A stretch of 64,000 nucleotides of DNA from Bradyrhizobium sp. CCGB12 (lineage in GTDB: Bacteria; Pseudomonadota; Alphaproteobacteria; Rhizobiales; Xanthobacteraceae). A program made the translations under genes and the position numbers. Of this stretch, positions 26,945-35,796 are shown piece after piece (position 1 is the stretch's first letter; the number at the start of each line of letters is the position of its first letter). The notes beneath the pieces are model-generated. The model was not told the origin of the DNA. It saw only the letters and a program-made list of their open reading frames with translations, and did no database searches. The stretch is from positions 1,798,001 to 1,862,000 of the forward strand of contig NZ_JANADO010000001.1 of assembly GCF_024199845.1 (NCBI RefSeq), written 5' to 3'.

Positions 26945-27573
26945 TTCTCCGGCTCCCATTTCTGGATGCTTAGATCTTTGCGGACGCGTTCGGCTCTGTG
27001 CGAGCGCCTAGACACCTCGCCGTACGAGGCGACCGCCTCACGCGATGCGGGCCCGTAATGGCCGTAATATTCAATCATCTCCTTCGTTGTGACTGGTGGA
27101 GTGGCAGTCAGTAGATCCGCCCAAATTTGGCGGAAGATGACCTCCGCCCGCTCCTCGGGCGCTTGGCCAACGAGCGGGCCATCGGCCGATCTGTCGATGT
27201 CACCGGGGGGGCGGAGCTTGTCGAGAAGCTTCGCCACGGTAAGGCGAAAAACCTCAAAAGCAGTCGGATCGGAATTCCACTCGCGGACCCTCCCGTCGCC
27301 AGCATAGAGGCGGCTCGAGCGTTCGACGCTCTCGATTAGGATGCCGAGTGCGCGCAGCGGGCCAGTGGGCTGATAGCCGCGATCTTCAATCCCCTCCTTG
27401 AGGAGCCTCGCTACCACCCTAGAGAGCTTCATGCCCGATGTAGCGGCTTCGGCCTCTAGTGCGGCGCGCGTCTCCGCATCGACCCTGACAGATAGAGGAG
27501 CGCCGGCCCTAGCGGTTGGGGACGGTTTTCGGCCTCCGCCCGGGCGCCTCTTACGTATCGCTGGCTTGCCCAT
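26941..27573 (-). CDS. ribbon-helix-helix-like element protein
   Basis: A 210-aa protein with a basic Pro/Arg N-terminus (KPAIRKRRPGGGRKPSPTAR). A short RHH-like unit follows (APLSVRVDAETRAALEAEAA, then SGMKLSRVVARLLKEGIED). The remaining 150 residues are helical and unrecognised. It is translationally coupled to the integrase, which suggests a role in controlling integration or copy state. A perfect 12-bp palindrome lies just upstream. Confidence 0.65.
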   Translation of the reverse strand: MGKPAIRKRRPGGGRKPSPTARAGAPLSVRVDAETRAALEAEAATSGMKLSRVVARLLKEGIEDRGYQPTGPLRALGILIESVERSSRLYAGDGRVREWNSDPTAFEVFRLTVAKLLDKLRPPGDIDRSADGPLVGQAPEERAEVIFRQIWADLLTATPPVTTKEMIEYYGHYGPASREAVASYGEVSRRSHRAERVRKDLSIQKWEPEK

Positions 27574-27587
27574 TCCGCACCTTTATT

Positions 27588-27599
27588 TTTGTATACAAA
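27588..27599. promoter_or_regulatory. palindromic operator candidate
   Basis: TTTGTATACAAA is a perfect 12-bp palindrome 15 bp upstream of the RHH gene start, in the AT-rich divergent gap to the excisionase-like gene. Its size suits an RHH or small HTH dimer. Confidence 0.5.
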
Positions 27600-27726
27600 T
27601 GTAAACCTCGTGTACTCGCACTGTATGGGAAAAAGCGTCGAGCGGCAATATACATTGTGACTGTGGACAACGTGCCGAGGCGCTCTGCGCAAGGGCGCGT
27701 CTCTTCAGCAACAAAAGGACCCCTAA

Positions 27727-27924
27727 ATGTCGCCGAGTGAAATCAGAGACTTGTTGAGCCGCCCGACCATCACACCTGCGGAGTTGATTGCTTCGGGCAT
27801 CCTCCCGCTCAGAAAAAATGCCGTTTACGCCGCCCTCCAGCGCGGCGACATCGAGTCGATCAGCCTCGGGCACAAGAAGGCCATCGTCACCGCGCCGCTG
27901 CGTCGCAAGCTGGGACTCGAATAG
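27727..27924 (+). CDS. excisionase/AlpA-like HTH protein
   Basis: A 65-aa DNA-binding protein. It reads TITPAELIASGILPLRKNAV, then YAALQRGDIESISLGHKKAI and VTAPLRRKLGLE, the pattern of MerR/excisionase-type winged helix proteins in integrative elements. It is divergent from the integrase operon. It probably acts as recombination directionality factor or activator. Its stop overlaps the next gene. Confidence 0.72.
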   Translation: MSPSEIRDLLSRPTITPAELIASGILPLRKNAVYAALQRGDIESISLGHKKAIVTAPLRRKLGLE

Positions 27925-28532
27925 TGATTAGCGCCGCCCATCACAAAGCCGACCGCGAACTGCTGCTTGGCGTAGTCGGCGCTCTCAATGTGGCGAAGAC
28001 TCCGTTGAGCCGCGATCCGTGTGGCGACTGGAACATCGTCGGCCGCCGCGGACACATCTCGTCGGACGGCACCGCGATGTACGTCTACCTGGCGCGCGAG
28101 AGCAAACGCCGCTGGGAAGCGGCCAAGTCAATGTTAGGCTTGGTCGTCACGCAGGATGGTGACCCCGAGGGCTTCCTACGCCTGGACGATCTCCCCTCGG
28201 ACTCGCAGGCCGAGACCCTTCGTCGCTTGCTCGGGTTGAGAAGGTCCGTCCGCCCCACCGACAAGCAACGCGCCCATTCCCTTCCGCCGGGACAACAACG
28301 CCGTTTCCGGCCGGTTTATCTGGGCAACAGAGGTGGGCCTCCCATGAGCACCAGCCACAACTGCGCCGAGATCCCAGCCGACGCACAGTCCGTCTATAGC
28401 GGCCGGCATCACCTAGGCTGGACCGTTCGGCACGGGAAGACCTTCGAGGCGATCAGACACGACCGAACGACCATAGGCGTTTACGACACTGTCCTGAAGG
28501 CCCGAAACGCCGTTTGGACCGGGGAGGGCTGA
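27924..28532 (+). CDS. hypothetical element protein
   Basis: A 202-aa protein. A GTG start at 27924 overlaps the preceding stop. The first 90 residues contain WNIVGRRGHISSDGTAMYVY and ESKRRWEAAKSMLGLVVTQD, a small alpha/beta domain. The C-terminal half (HHLGWTVRHGKTFEAIRHDR) looks like a separate beta domain. No family is recognised. The position upstream of the primase suggests a replication or regulation accessory. Confidence 0.6.
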   Translation: MISAAHHKADRELLLGVVGALNVAKTPLSRDPCGDWNIVGRRGHISSDGTAMYVYLARESKRRWEAAKSMLGLVVTQDGDPEGFLRLDDLPSDSQAETLRRLLGLRRSVRPTDKQRAHSLPPGQQRRFRPVYLGNRGGPPMSTSHNCAEIPADAQSVYSGRHHLGWTVRHGKTFEAIRHDRTTIGVYDTVLKARNAVWTGEG

Positions 28533-28536
28533 GCCT

Positions 28537-28788
28537 ATGATCGCTCATGTCCACGCCTTCCCACTGCATCGCCATCGAGGTCTGGTCCAACGCTTGGCGC
28601 AAGAAGTGTTTCGCGCGGGTCCTAACAGGACGACGCGCGATGCCATGATCGAGACGCTCGGCATTGAATGGGAGCGGCTCGAATCTTATGGCGTCCAGGG
28701 CGACGAGATCGAGCAGCGGCTCCACGAGCTCGCGCGCGAGCTTTGGTTGCGCTTAGATCGGGTGGGCAGCTCGGCGGTGCGCGCATGA
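28537..28788 (+). CDS. small element protein resembling DUF6074
   Basis: An 83-aa protein: MIAHVHAFPLHRHRGLVQRL, then TTRDAMIETLGIEWERLESY and GVQGDEIEQRLHELARELW. This matches the pattern of short rhizobial phage/element proteins (DUF6074-like); the assignment is from memory. It overlaps the primase start by 4 bp (ATGA). Confidence 0.62.
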   Translation: MIAHVHAFPLHRHRGLVQRLAQEVFRAGPNRTTRDAMIETLGIEWERLESYGVQGDEIEQRLHELARELWLRLDRVGSSAVRA

Positions 28789-30194
28789 ATGTCAAACCGC
28801 ACTTGGCTCATGCTGTCGATACTGCACGTCCTGCGTTGAATCTGGACGACGTTGTTGCTGAAGTACGGGAGCTTGAACGGGTCGTTACCCAGGATGGCAT
28901 CGCCCGCGTTTTTGCACGCCGCTTTGCGGGCCGCCTTCGTTATTGTCACCACACCGAGGGCTGGTATTGCTGGCGCGAAACACATTGGCAGCGGGACGAA
29001 ACCAAAGCCGCCTTCGAGTTCGTGAGAGTGCTGGCCCGCGAGGTCAGCGAAAAGGGCGAAGCCAGGGACCTCAAGGAAATCCGCAAGACGGCATTTGCGT
29101 CGGGGGTGGATCGATTTTCAAGGAGCGATCCAGCGCTCGCGGTAACCTCGGAGAGGTGGGACCTCAATCCGTTTCTCCTAGGTACTCCGAAAGGCACAGT
29201 CGATCTGAGGTCGGGGCGCCTTCGTCCCGGCGAACCAGACGATGGCATAACGAAAGTGACGGCAATTGGTCCGGCCAACACCGCCGACTGCCCGCAGTGG
29301 CGCCAGTTCATTTATGAAACAACGAATGGCAACGATGGCCTGGCCCGCTTCCTTCAGCAGTGGACCGGCTATTGTCTGACCGGGGACATTTCAGAGCACG
29401 CGCTATTCTTTGGTCACGGAGACGGCGGTAACGGCAAGGGCATTTTCGTAAACACCGTCAACGGCATAATGGCTAACTATGCGGCTGTCGCACCGCCGGA
29501 CACCTTCACCGCGAGCCAGCACGATCGGCATCCGGCTGAACTCGCCATGCTGCGAGGAGCGCGCTTGGTAACGGCAAGCGAAACTGAGAAGGGGCGGGCC
29601 TGGGCCGAGAACAGGATCAAACAACTGACTGGTGGTGATCCCATTACCGCGCGCTTCATGCGCGGAAACTTCTTCACCTTCCAGCCAACCTTCAAACTGA
29701 CGATCATCGGAAATCATCAACCCACCCTCGAGAATGTGGATGCGTCAACGAGGCGGCGATTCAACATCATTCCCTTCGAGCACAAGCCGCAGCGCCCCGA
29801 TCCACATCTAATGGATAGGCTTCGATCTGAATGGCCAGCGATCCTTCGTTGGATGATCGACGGCTGCCTTGACTGGCAACGTAGCGGTTTGGTCCGACCG
29901 GGCATTGTTCTGGAAGCAACGGCCGAATATTTCGAAGAACAGGATCTATTCGGACATTGGCTAGCCGCCTGCTGCGAGACAGTCAATCCGGCCGCAGCGA
30001 CAAGCACATCTCTCCTCTATGACTCGTGGAAGTCATTTGCCGTCAAGTCTGGCGAGAAGCCTGGTAGCCACAAGGCATTCGGTACGGCAATGGAGAAACG
30101 AGGATTCAAGCGCGGTCGCTCCGGAACCAGCCGGTTTTTTCGTGGCGTGCGGCTCAGCCTCAGTGACGCATTGGTGACGCATGACGCGTTGTGA
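28785..30194 (+). CDS. P4/D5-type primase-helicase (SF3)
   Basis: A 469-aa replication protein. The N-terminal D5_N-like part is RFAGRLRYCHHTEGWYCWRE, and WDLNPFLLGTPKGTVDLRSG follows. The SF3 helicase has Walker A GHGDGGNGKGIFVNTVNG, Walker B region ARLVTASETEKGRAWAEN and sensor/Arg-finger segments KLTIIGNHQPTLENVDASTR and RRRFNIIPF. No Toprim or AEP active site is visible, so another primase may be needed. The start at 28785 is fixed by the ATGA overlap. The 3' end carries the first iterons listed below. Confidence 0.92.
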   Translation: MNVKPHLAHAVDTARPALNLDDVVAEVRELERVVTQDGIARVFARRFAGRLRYCHHTEGWYCWRETHWQRDETKAAFEFVRVLAREVSEKGEARDLKEIRKTAFASGVDRFSRSDPALAVTSERWDLNPFLLGTPKGTVDLRSGRLRPGEPDDGITKVTAIGPANTADCPQWRQFIYETTNGNDGLARFLQQWTGYCLTGDISEHALFFGHGDGGNGKGIFVNTVNGIMANYAAVAPPDTFTASQHDRHPAELAMLRGARLVTASETEKGRAWAENRIKQLTGGDPITARFMRGNFFTFQPTFKLTIIGNHQPTLENVDASTRRRFNIIPFEHKPQRPDPHLMDRLRSEWPAILRWMIDGCLDWQRSGLVRPGIVLEATAEYFEEQDLFGHWLAACCETVNPAAATSTSLLYDSWKSFAVKSGEKPGSHKAFGTAMEKRGFKRGRSGTSRFFRGVRLSLSDALVTHDAL

Positions 30195-30289
30195 CGCATT
30201 TTCCTATTTTTACGGAAATACACGCGCGCGCATAAGAGTAATGCGGAAGACGCGTCATGATGCGTCACGCGCGTCACTGGTCGACGCAT
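30164..30289. repeat. TGACGCAT iteron cluster, candidate element origin
   Basis: Direct copies lie at 30164-30171, 30175-30182, 30182-30189 (TGACGCGT) and 30192-30199. Inverted copies lie at 30250-30257 and 30260-30267, with near matches at 30269-30276 and 30282-30289. An AT-rich stretch with a TTTCC/GGAAA hairpin lies between the two groups. The array overlaps the primase gene end, as expected of a cis-acting replication site. Confidence 0.6.
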
Positions 30290-30789
30290 TAATCGATTCC
30301 CAGAAACAGGATGGCCCCATGGATGCGTGCCAACGGCGCGAAGGCCGAAGACCCGGCGCAGCCGCATCCTGTACTCCCCAGGCTCGCCACTCGGGGAGGG
30401 TGGTCGATGACCATTGCGGTTTCGGCGCCAAGGGACGCCGGCCTCCGGCTTCGGGCGCTCTCTCAGGCCCCAGCAAGCGGAAAGATCCAGCCTTCGGCCG
30501 AAGGAAGGAGGCAAGGGCAGGAGCCTGCGCTTACCGGCTGAGCCGAACTCGTACCAGAAGCCGCATAACCGCGCTCAATGGCCATCGTGTGTGCGTGTTC
30601 AATCGCTGGCCGGTGTTTCGGTGGTCGAGAACAACAACGCGCACCGGCCACCGCAAGCCCGCAGAATTCGCGCGATTTTTTCAAGGTACCTTTTGGCGGG
30701 ATGCGCCACTGCGCGCCGGACGCGCGCTGCATTTCTGCATATTCCGGATTCTCAAAATCCCGGTTTCCTTGTCAATCGGAGGCCCCATA
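30290..30789. other. 500-bp stretch without a supported gene
   Basis: Several overlapping frames are open (for example 30311-30541), but none shows protein-like composition or a convincing ribosome site. A TCGGAGGCCCCATA leader for the next gene is visible at the end. Confidence 0.5.
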
Positions 30790-31098
30790 ATGTATGGCCC
30801 GCGCCACAGGAATAAGTTCCCTTTTCGTCCCAAAGGACTGCGGCGAGCGATCCTAGCCGTCCTCGAGCGGTGCAGTCGTTTGAACGCTGCGGAAATTGCG
30901 AGCTGCACCTTCTGTTTCCGTGGGCCGATGGTGAGGCCGGGGTGGAAGATTCCGAGCGCGTCGGAGGTCGTGTCGGTGCGCCGAGCGCTCCGGCGCCTTG
31001 TGGCCTCCGGCAAGGTCAAAAAATGTGGTCGAGCGCGTCGCGGCGCGTCGCAGCGTCACCGAGATACGTTCGAGCTCGCCGCGAAGGAGCAGCGATGA
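30790..31098 (+). CDS. putative winged-helix element protein
   Basis: A 102-aa basic protein beginning MYGPRHRNKFPFRPKGLRRA, then ILAVLERCSRLNAAEIASCT and SEVVSVRRALRRLVASGKVK. The helix-turn-helix-plus-wing pattern is fair. Upstream open sequence back to 30181 is rejected for lack of a start and of domain character. It is probably a regulatory protein of the element. Confidence 0.6.
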   Translation: MYGPRHRNKFPFRPKGLRRAILAVLERCSRLNAAEIASCTFCFRGPMVRPGWKIPSASEVVSVRRALRRLVASGKVKKCGRARRGASQRHRDTFELAAKEQR

Positions 31099-31453
31099 AG
31101 CCCCCAGCGACGACAGCTCTAATATCGAGCGTTTGATTGCTCTCTTACGCGCTCATCTAACAGCCCTCTTCGGGTAGTGCGGGATTCCGGCAATATATCC
31201 ACTTCGCGACTCCGTTGAATCGGGTGGTCTGATCTCGTACGGCATAGATATGAACAAGATATATGTCGGCGGTGCCAACTACATTGTGCGTCGGTTCGCT
31301 TTCATCAGAAAGGCTTACGAGGGTAGGGACCGCTCCAGACATCGGCGGAACGGGGCTCCTCCGAGCAAAAGCAGCTAAGCGGCTGAGCGGGCAATCCTTT
31401 TCAGCGGGACGCCAAACTGTAAGATCAAAAGCTACGGTGCCGAGCCACGGGAA
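31099..31453. other. gap upstream of the methyltransferase
   Basis: No gene is supported. In the methyltransferase frame, coding-like sequence (SYGAEPREL) extends upstream of the first possible start to about 31430, and a TAA closes the frame at 31376. The sequence before that does not resemble an MmeI N-terminal domain in any frame. Confidence 0.55.
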
Positions 31454-33721
31454 TTGCCTCACGCGACAGCGCAGATGATCTTCTGCTTCTTCGCCGAGGA
31501 CACCGACATTTTCAGCGGCAAAGACCTGTTCACCGACACAATCGCGCGAATGAGTGAGCGGGATTCTTCGAACACCCATGAGGTGATCGGCGAATTGTTT
31601 CGCGCGATGAACACGAAGCGAGAGGCCCGAGCGAGCGCCGGGACCCCTCGATGGGCCGACGCATTTCCCTACGTGAACGGCGAACTGTTCTCTGGCAGCG
31701 TGGACACGCCGCGTTTCAGCAAGATCGCCCGTTCCTATCTCCTGCACATCGGCAGGCTCGACTGGACCAAAATCAACCCGGACATTTTCGGGTCGATGAT
31801 CCAAGCCGTGGCGGAGGACGAGGAGCGCGGCGCGCTCGGCATGCACTACACGTCCGTGCCGAATATCCTAAAAGTCCTGAATCCGCTGTTCCTCGACAAT
31901 CTCCGCGCGCGGCTTGAGGAGGCGGGTGACAATCCCCGCAAGCTTCTAAATCTGCGCAACCGCCTGGCTAAGATCAGGGTATTCGATCCAGCTTGCGGGT
32001 CCGGCAATTTCCTTGTCATTGCATACAAGCAAATGCGCGCTATTGAGGCCGAGATCAACAAGAAGCGCGGCCAGGCCGACCGACGCACGGAAATCCCCCT
32101 CACTAATTTTCGTGGCATCGAGCTGCGTGACTTTCCGGCCGAGGTTGCGCGCCTTGCGCTCATCATTGCTGAGTTTCAGTGTGACGTGCTGTATCGCGGC
32201 CAGAAGGAAGCCTTGCAGGACTTCCTTCCACTCGACGCGCAGAACTGGATCACTTGCGGAAACGCCCTGCGACTCGATTGGTTGAGCATCTGCCCTCCAA
32301 CCGGAACAGGTGTGAAGCATCACGCGGACGACCTGTTTGAGGCGCCAGTCAATCAGGCCGAGATCGATTTTGAAAATCAAGGTGGCGAGACGTACATTTG
32401 TGGCAATCCGCCGTATGTTTGGACAAACGATCAATCCACAGAACAAAAAAATGATCTGAGGAGTTTGTTTGAAGAACAGACAAGCTCTTGGAAGAGCCTC
32501 AATTACGTAACGGCTTGGTTCTTAAAGGCCGCCGCATATAGTCGTCACACTCCGTCCGAATCTGCATTTGTTGCAGTCAATACAATATGCCAAGGTCAAG
32601 GTGCCTCTATTTTGTGGCCTGTCATTTTTTCCTTTGAACAAGAGATAAAATTTGCACACACTTCATTTCGTTGGTCCAACCTTGCGAGAAATAACGCAGG
32701 CGTAACCGTGGTAGTGGTTGGATTAACAAGGTTTCCCGGAAAACGTACTATCTACACCGTTGGGGCAGACGGCAGCGTTGAGGCTCGCGAGGTAGACTGC
32801 ATTAGTCCCTACTTGACGCGTGGTTCACGCACCATCGTTGAAGGTCGCGCTTCTCCTTTGGGTCCACATGCTAAGATGGTTTGGGGGAATAAACCTTCAG
32901 ATGGCGGCCATCTTTTGTTAGCGCCAGACGAAAAAGACGCACTAGTTGCTCGCGAACCTAGAGCTGCAGTATTTGTAAGGCAACTCTTGGGGTCACAGGA
33001 AATGTTGCAGGGGCAGGTTCGCTACTGCATCTGGGTAGATGACGATGCTCGTGAAAAGGCAATAGCATTGCCATCTATTTTGGAGAGAATTGAGAAGGTT
33101 GCTGCCTTTCGGAGCGCAAGCACAGCTGCGCAGACACGATCTGCAGCAACCATAGCCCACCGCTTTCGCCAAATTCAGGATGTTGCCCAAAAGCACTCTA
33201 TCATTGTTCCTTCCGTTTCATCTGAAGGTAGGGAGGGCTTCCCTATTGGCTTCTCAAGTGAATGTGCAATCGTCTCGAGCCGTGCATTCGCCATCTACGA
33301 TGCACCGCTCTACAATTTCTCATTATTGTCAGCGCGATTGCATTTGGTGTGGCTGGACACTGTTTGTGGAAAGCTAGAATCCCGCTATTCGTATTCGAGC
33401 ACGCTTGGCTGGCACAGTTTTCCTGTTCCCCCTCTGACCGAAAAGAACAAGGCCGACCTCACCCGCTGCGCTGAGGACATCCTGTTGGCCCGCGAAGCGC
33501 ATTTCCCGGCAACCATCGCGGATCTCTACGATTCGGAAGAGATGCCCCAAGACCTGCGCGAGGCTCATGAGCGTAACGACGAAGTGCTTGAGCGCATCTA
33601 TATCGGCCGCCGCTTCCGCAACGACACGGAGCGATTGGAGAAGCTGTTCGAGCTTTACACCAAAATGATTGCGTTGCCGGGGGCGGCCACGAAGAAGAAA
33701 AGAGCGGGGGGAAGCTCGTGA
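31454..33721 (+). CDS. MmeI-like class I N6-adenine DNA methyltransferase, 5'-truncated
   Basis: A 755-aa DNA methyltransferase. The helical linker (IFCFFAEDTDIFSGKDLF, FPYVNGELF, ERGALGMHYTSVPNILKVL) leads to the SAM motif IRVFDPACGSGNFLVIAYKQ and the catalytic motif ICGNPPYVW. A target-recognition region and a C-terminal helical bundle (AEDILLAREAHFPATIADLY) follow. Full-length relatives have about 150-200 more N-terminal residues including the nuclease; these are absent. The first usable codons are TTG 31454 or ATG 31475. About 32380-33425 is clearly richer in A+T than both ends, suggesting a swapped recognition domain. It overlaps the helicase start (GTGA). Confidence 0.85.
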   Translation: MPHATAQMIFCFFAEDTDIFSGKDLFTDTIARMSERDSSNTHEVIGELFRAMNTKREARASAGTPRWADAFPYVNGELFSGSVDTPRFSKIARSYLLHIGRLDWTKINPDIFGSMIQAVAEDEERGALGMHYTSVPNILKVLNPLFLDNLRARLEEAGDNPRKLLNLRNRLAKIRVFDPACGSGNFLVIAYKQMRAIEAEINKKRGQADRRTEIPLTNFRGIELRDFPAEVARLALIIAEFQCDVLYRGQKEALQDFLPLDAQNWITCGNALRLDWLSICPPTGTGVKHHADDLFEAPVNQAEIDFENQGGETYICGNPPYVWTNDQSTEQKNDLRSLFEEQTSSWKSLNYVTAWFLKAAAYSRHTPSESAFVAVNTICQGQGASILWPVIFSFEQEIKFAHTSFRWSNLARNNAGVTVVVVGLTRFPGKRTIYTVGADGSVEAREVDCISPYLTRGSRTIVEGRASPLGPHAKMVWGNKPSDGGHLLLAPDEKDALVAREPRAAVFVRQLLGSQEMLQGQVRYCIWVDDDAREKAIALPSILERIEKVAAFRSASTAAQTRSAATIAHRFRQIQDVAQKHSIIVPSVSSEGREGFPIGFSSECAIVSSRAFAIYDAPLYNFSLLSARLHLVWLDTVCGKLESRYSYSSTLGWHSFPVPPLTEKNKADLTRCAEDILLAREAHFPATIADLYDSEEMPQDLREAHERNDEVLERIYIGRRFRNDTERLEKLFELYTKMIALPGAATKKKRAGGSS

Positions 33722-35796
33722 CCGACTATAAGAAAGCCGTTCCTTCCGTTTCAGTTTCCTATGCCCGAAACGGTTCATCTACCAAGGCCAACGCGCTTGG
33801 CATGCGGCCGATGCAGGAACGCGCCTATGAACGGCGCGGCGAACAATATCTGCTCATTAAGTCGCCGCCGGCATCCGGCAAGAGCCGGGCGCTCATGTTC
33901 ATCGCCCTCGACAAGCTCGCCAATCAGGGATTGAAGCAAGCCATCATCGTCGTGCCGGAAAAATCCATTGGCGCGAGCTTCCATGACGAGCCGTTGACCA
34001 AATACGGCTTTTCGGCCGATTGGATCGTTACGCCCAAATGGAATCTCTGCGACGCACCCGGCTCCGACAACGGCGGCAAGGTTAATTCCCTCGGCGCCTT
34101 CCTCGACGGCGATGATAAGGTCCTGGTCTGCACCCACGCGACCTTCCGCTTCGCGGTGGACAAGTTCGGCGTCGAGAAGTTCGACAACCGGCTGATCGCG
34201 GTGGATGAGTTCCACCACGTTTCCGCCGACCCGGAGAGCAAGCTCGGCCAACACCTTGGCGCGTTCATCGCCCGCGACAAGGCGCATATCGTCGCTATGA
34301 CCGGCTCTTACTTCCGGGGCGACGCGGTGCCAGTGCTGGCCCCCCAGGATGAGGCTAAGTTCGACGCCGTGACCTACACGTACTACGAACAACTCAACGG
34401 CTATGAATATCTCAAGCAACTCGACATTGGCTATTTCTTCTACTCTGGTTCGTATGCCGACGACATACTGAGCGTCCTTGACCCGAATGAGAAGACCATC
34501 ATCCATATCCCAAGCGTCAATTCGCGTGAGAGCACGAAAGATAAGATTAAGGAGGTGGAACACATCATCGAGGCGTTGGGCGAGTGGCAAGGCATCGACC
34601 CTGCGACCGGCTTCCAGCTGGTCAACCGGCCGGACGGTCGCGTCCTGCGCATCGCCGATCTTGTCGATGACGAACCGGCGAAGCGCGACAAAGTTTCGGC
34701 TGCGCTGAAGAACACCGCGCAGAAGAACAACCGCGACCATGTGGACATCATCATCGCGTTAGGCATGGCCAAGGAGGGGTTCGACTGGATTTGGTGCGAG
34801 CACGCGCTGACCGTCGGTTATCGATCCAGCCTCACCGAGATAGTGCAGATCATCGGCCGCGCGACCCGTGACGCGCCGGGTAAGACCCGCGCCAGCTTCA
34901 CCAATTTGATCGCCGAGCCGGACGCGTCTGAGGAAGCTGTTGCGGAGGCGGTCAACGATACTCTGAAAGCCATCGCCGCCAGCCTCTTGATGGAGCAGGT
35001 ACTTGCGCCACGCTTCAATTTCACGCCGAAGAATCCGCAGAGCGGCCCGGTCGAAGGCTTCGACTATGGCGAGGGCGGCTACGATCTGAGCAAGGGCAAC
35101 GTCGGCTTCAACGAGGAAACCGGCCAGTTTCACGTCGAGATCAGGGGCCTTGCCGAACCAAAAAGCAAGGAGGCCGCGCGCATCTGCACCGAGGATCTGA
35201 ATGAGGTCATCGCCGCGTTCGTGCAGGATAAGACGGCCATTGAGCGCGGGCTGTTCGATGAGGAACTGATCCCCGAGGAACTGACGCAGGTGCGCATGGG
35301 GAAAATCATCAAGGACAAGTATCCCGAACTGGACGAGGAAGATCAGGAGGCTGTGCGTCAGCACGCCATCGCCGCACTCAACATCACGCAAAAGGCCAAG
35401 CAGATTGCGCTTGGCGGCGACGGGGCCGGCGCCCGCGACGATGGCCAGCCGAGCGCCAACACTGCGCTCATCGACGGGGTACGGAAATTCGCGATGGACG
35501 TTCGCGAACTCGATATCGATCTCATCGAGCGGATCAATCCGTTCGGCGAAGCCTATGCCATCCTCGCCAAGACCATGAGCGAGGGCAGCCTGAAACAGGT
35601 CGCCGCGGCCATTGCGGCTAAACGCACCAGCCTGACGCCGGAGGAAGCCAAGGAGCTTGCTGTCCGCGCGTCCCGGTTCAAGAAGGAGCGCGGCCGGCTC
35701 CCCTCCATCGACGCCCAGGACCCTTGGGAAAGACGCATGGCCGAGGGCGCCGTTGCATTCATGCGCTTCAAGAAGGAGGGCCGCTATGACGGATGA
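33718..35796 (+). CDS. SF2 DEAD/DEAH-type helicase of a defence cassette
   Basis: A 692-aa superfamily 2 helicase with a GTG start inside the methyltransferase stop. Motif I is LLIKSPPASGKSRALMF (Lys/Ser about residues 55-56), motif II is IAVDEFHHVS (Asp163-Glu164), motif III is VAMTGSYFRG, and motif VI is EIVQIIGRATRDAPGK. A helical C-terminal region of about 270 residues follows (LFDEELIPEELTQVRMGKII). It would translocate on DNA with ATP. Coupling to a methyltransferase and a GIY-YIG protein indicates a role in restriction or phage defence. The base composition is GC-rich like the chromosome. Confidence 0.9.
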   Translation: MTDYKKAVPSVSVSYARNGSSTKANALGMRPMQERAYERRGEQYLLIKSPPASGKSRALMFIALDKLANQGLKQAIIVVPEKSIGASFHDEPLTKYGFSADWIVTPKWNLCDAPGSDNGGKVNSLGAFLDGDDKVLVCTHATFRFAVDKFGVEKFDNRLIAVDEFHHVSADPESKLGQHLGAFIARDKAHIVAMTGSYFRGDAVPVLAPQDEAKFDAVTYTYYEQLNGYEYLKQLDIGYFFYSGSYADDILSVLDPNEKTIIHIPSVNSRESTKDKIKEVEHIIEALGEWQGIDPATGFQLVNRPDGRVLRIADLVDDEPAKRDKVSAALKNTAQKNNRDHVDIIIALGMAKEGFDWIWCEHALTVGYRSSLTEIVQIIGRATRDAPGKTRASFTNLIAEPDASEEAVAEAVNDTLKAIAASLLMEQVLAPRFNFTPKNPQSGPVEGFDYGEGGYDLSKGNVGFNEETGQFHVEIRGLAEPKSKEAARICTEDLNEVIAAFVQDKTAIERGLFDEELIPEELTQVRMGKIIKDKYPELDEEDQEAVRQHAIAALNITQKAKQIALGGDGAGARDDGQPSANTALIDGVRKFAMDVRELDIDLIERINPFGEAYAILAKTMSEGSLKQVAAAIAAKRTSLTPEEAKELAVRASRFKKERGRLPSIDAQDPWERRMAEGAVAFMRFKKEGRYDG

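Noticed and set aside
30164..30289. CRISPR-like array
   Set aside because: The units are octamers in both orientations with irregular spacing of 7-50 bp; there are no spacers of uniform length and no cas genes.
30181..30789. Upstream extension of the 102-aa gene to a 305-aa protein
   Set aside because: It starts within the iterons and lacks domain character; only the part from ATG 30790 looks coding.
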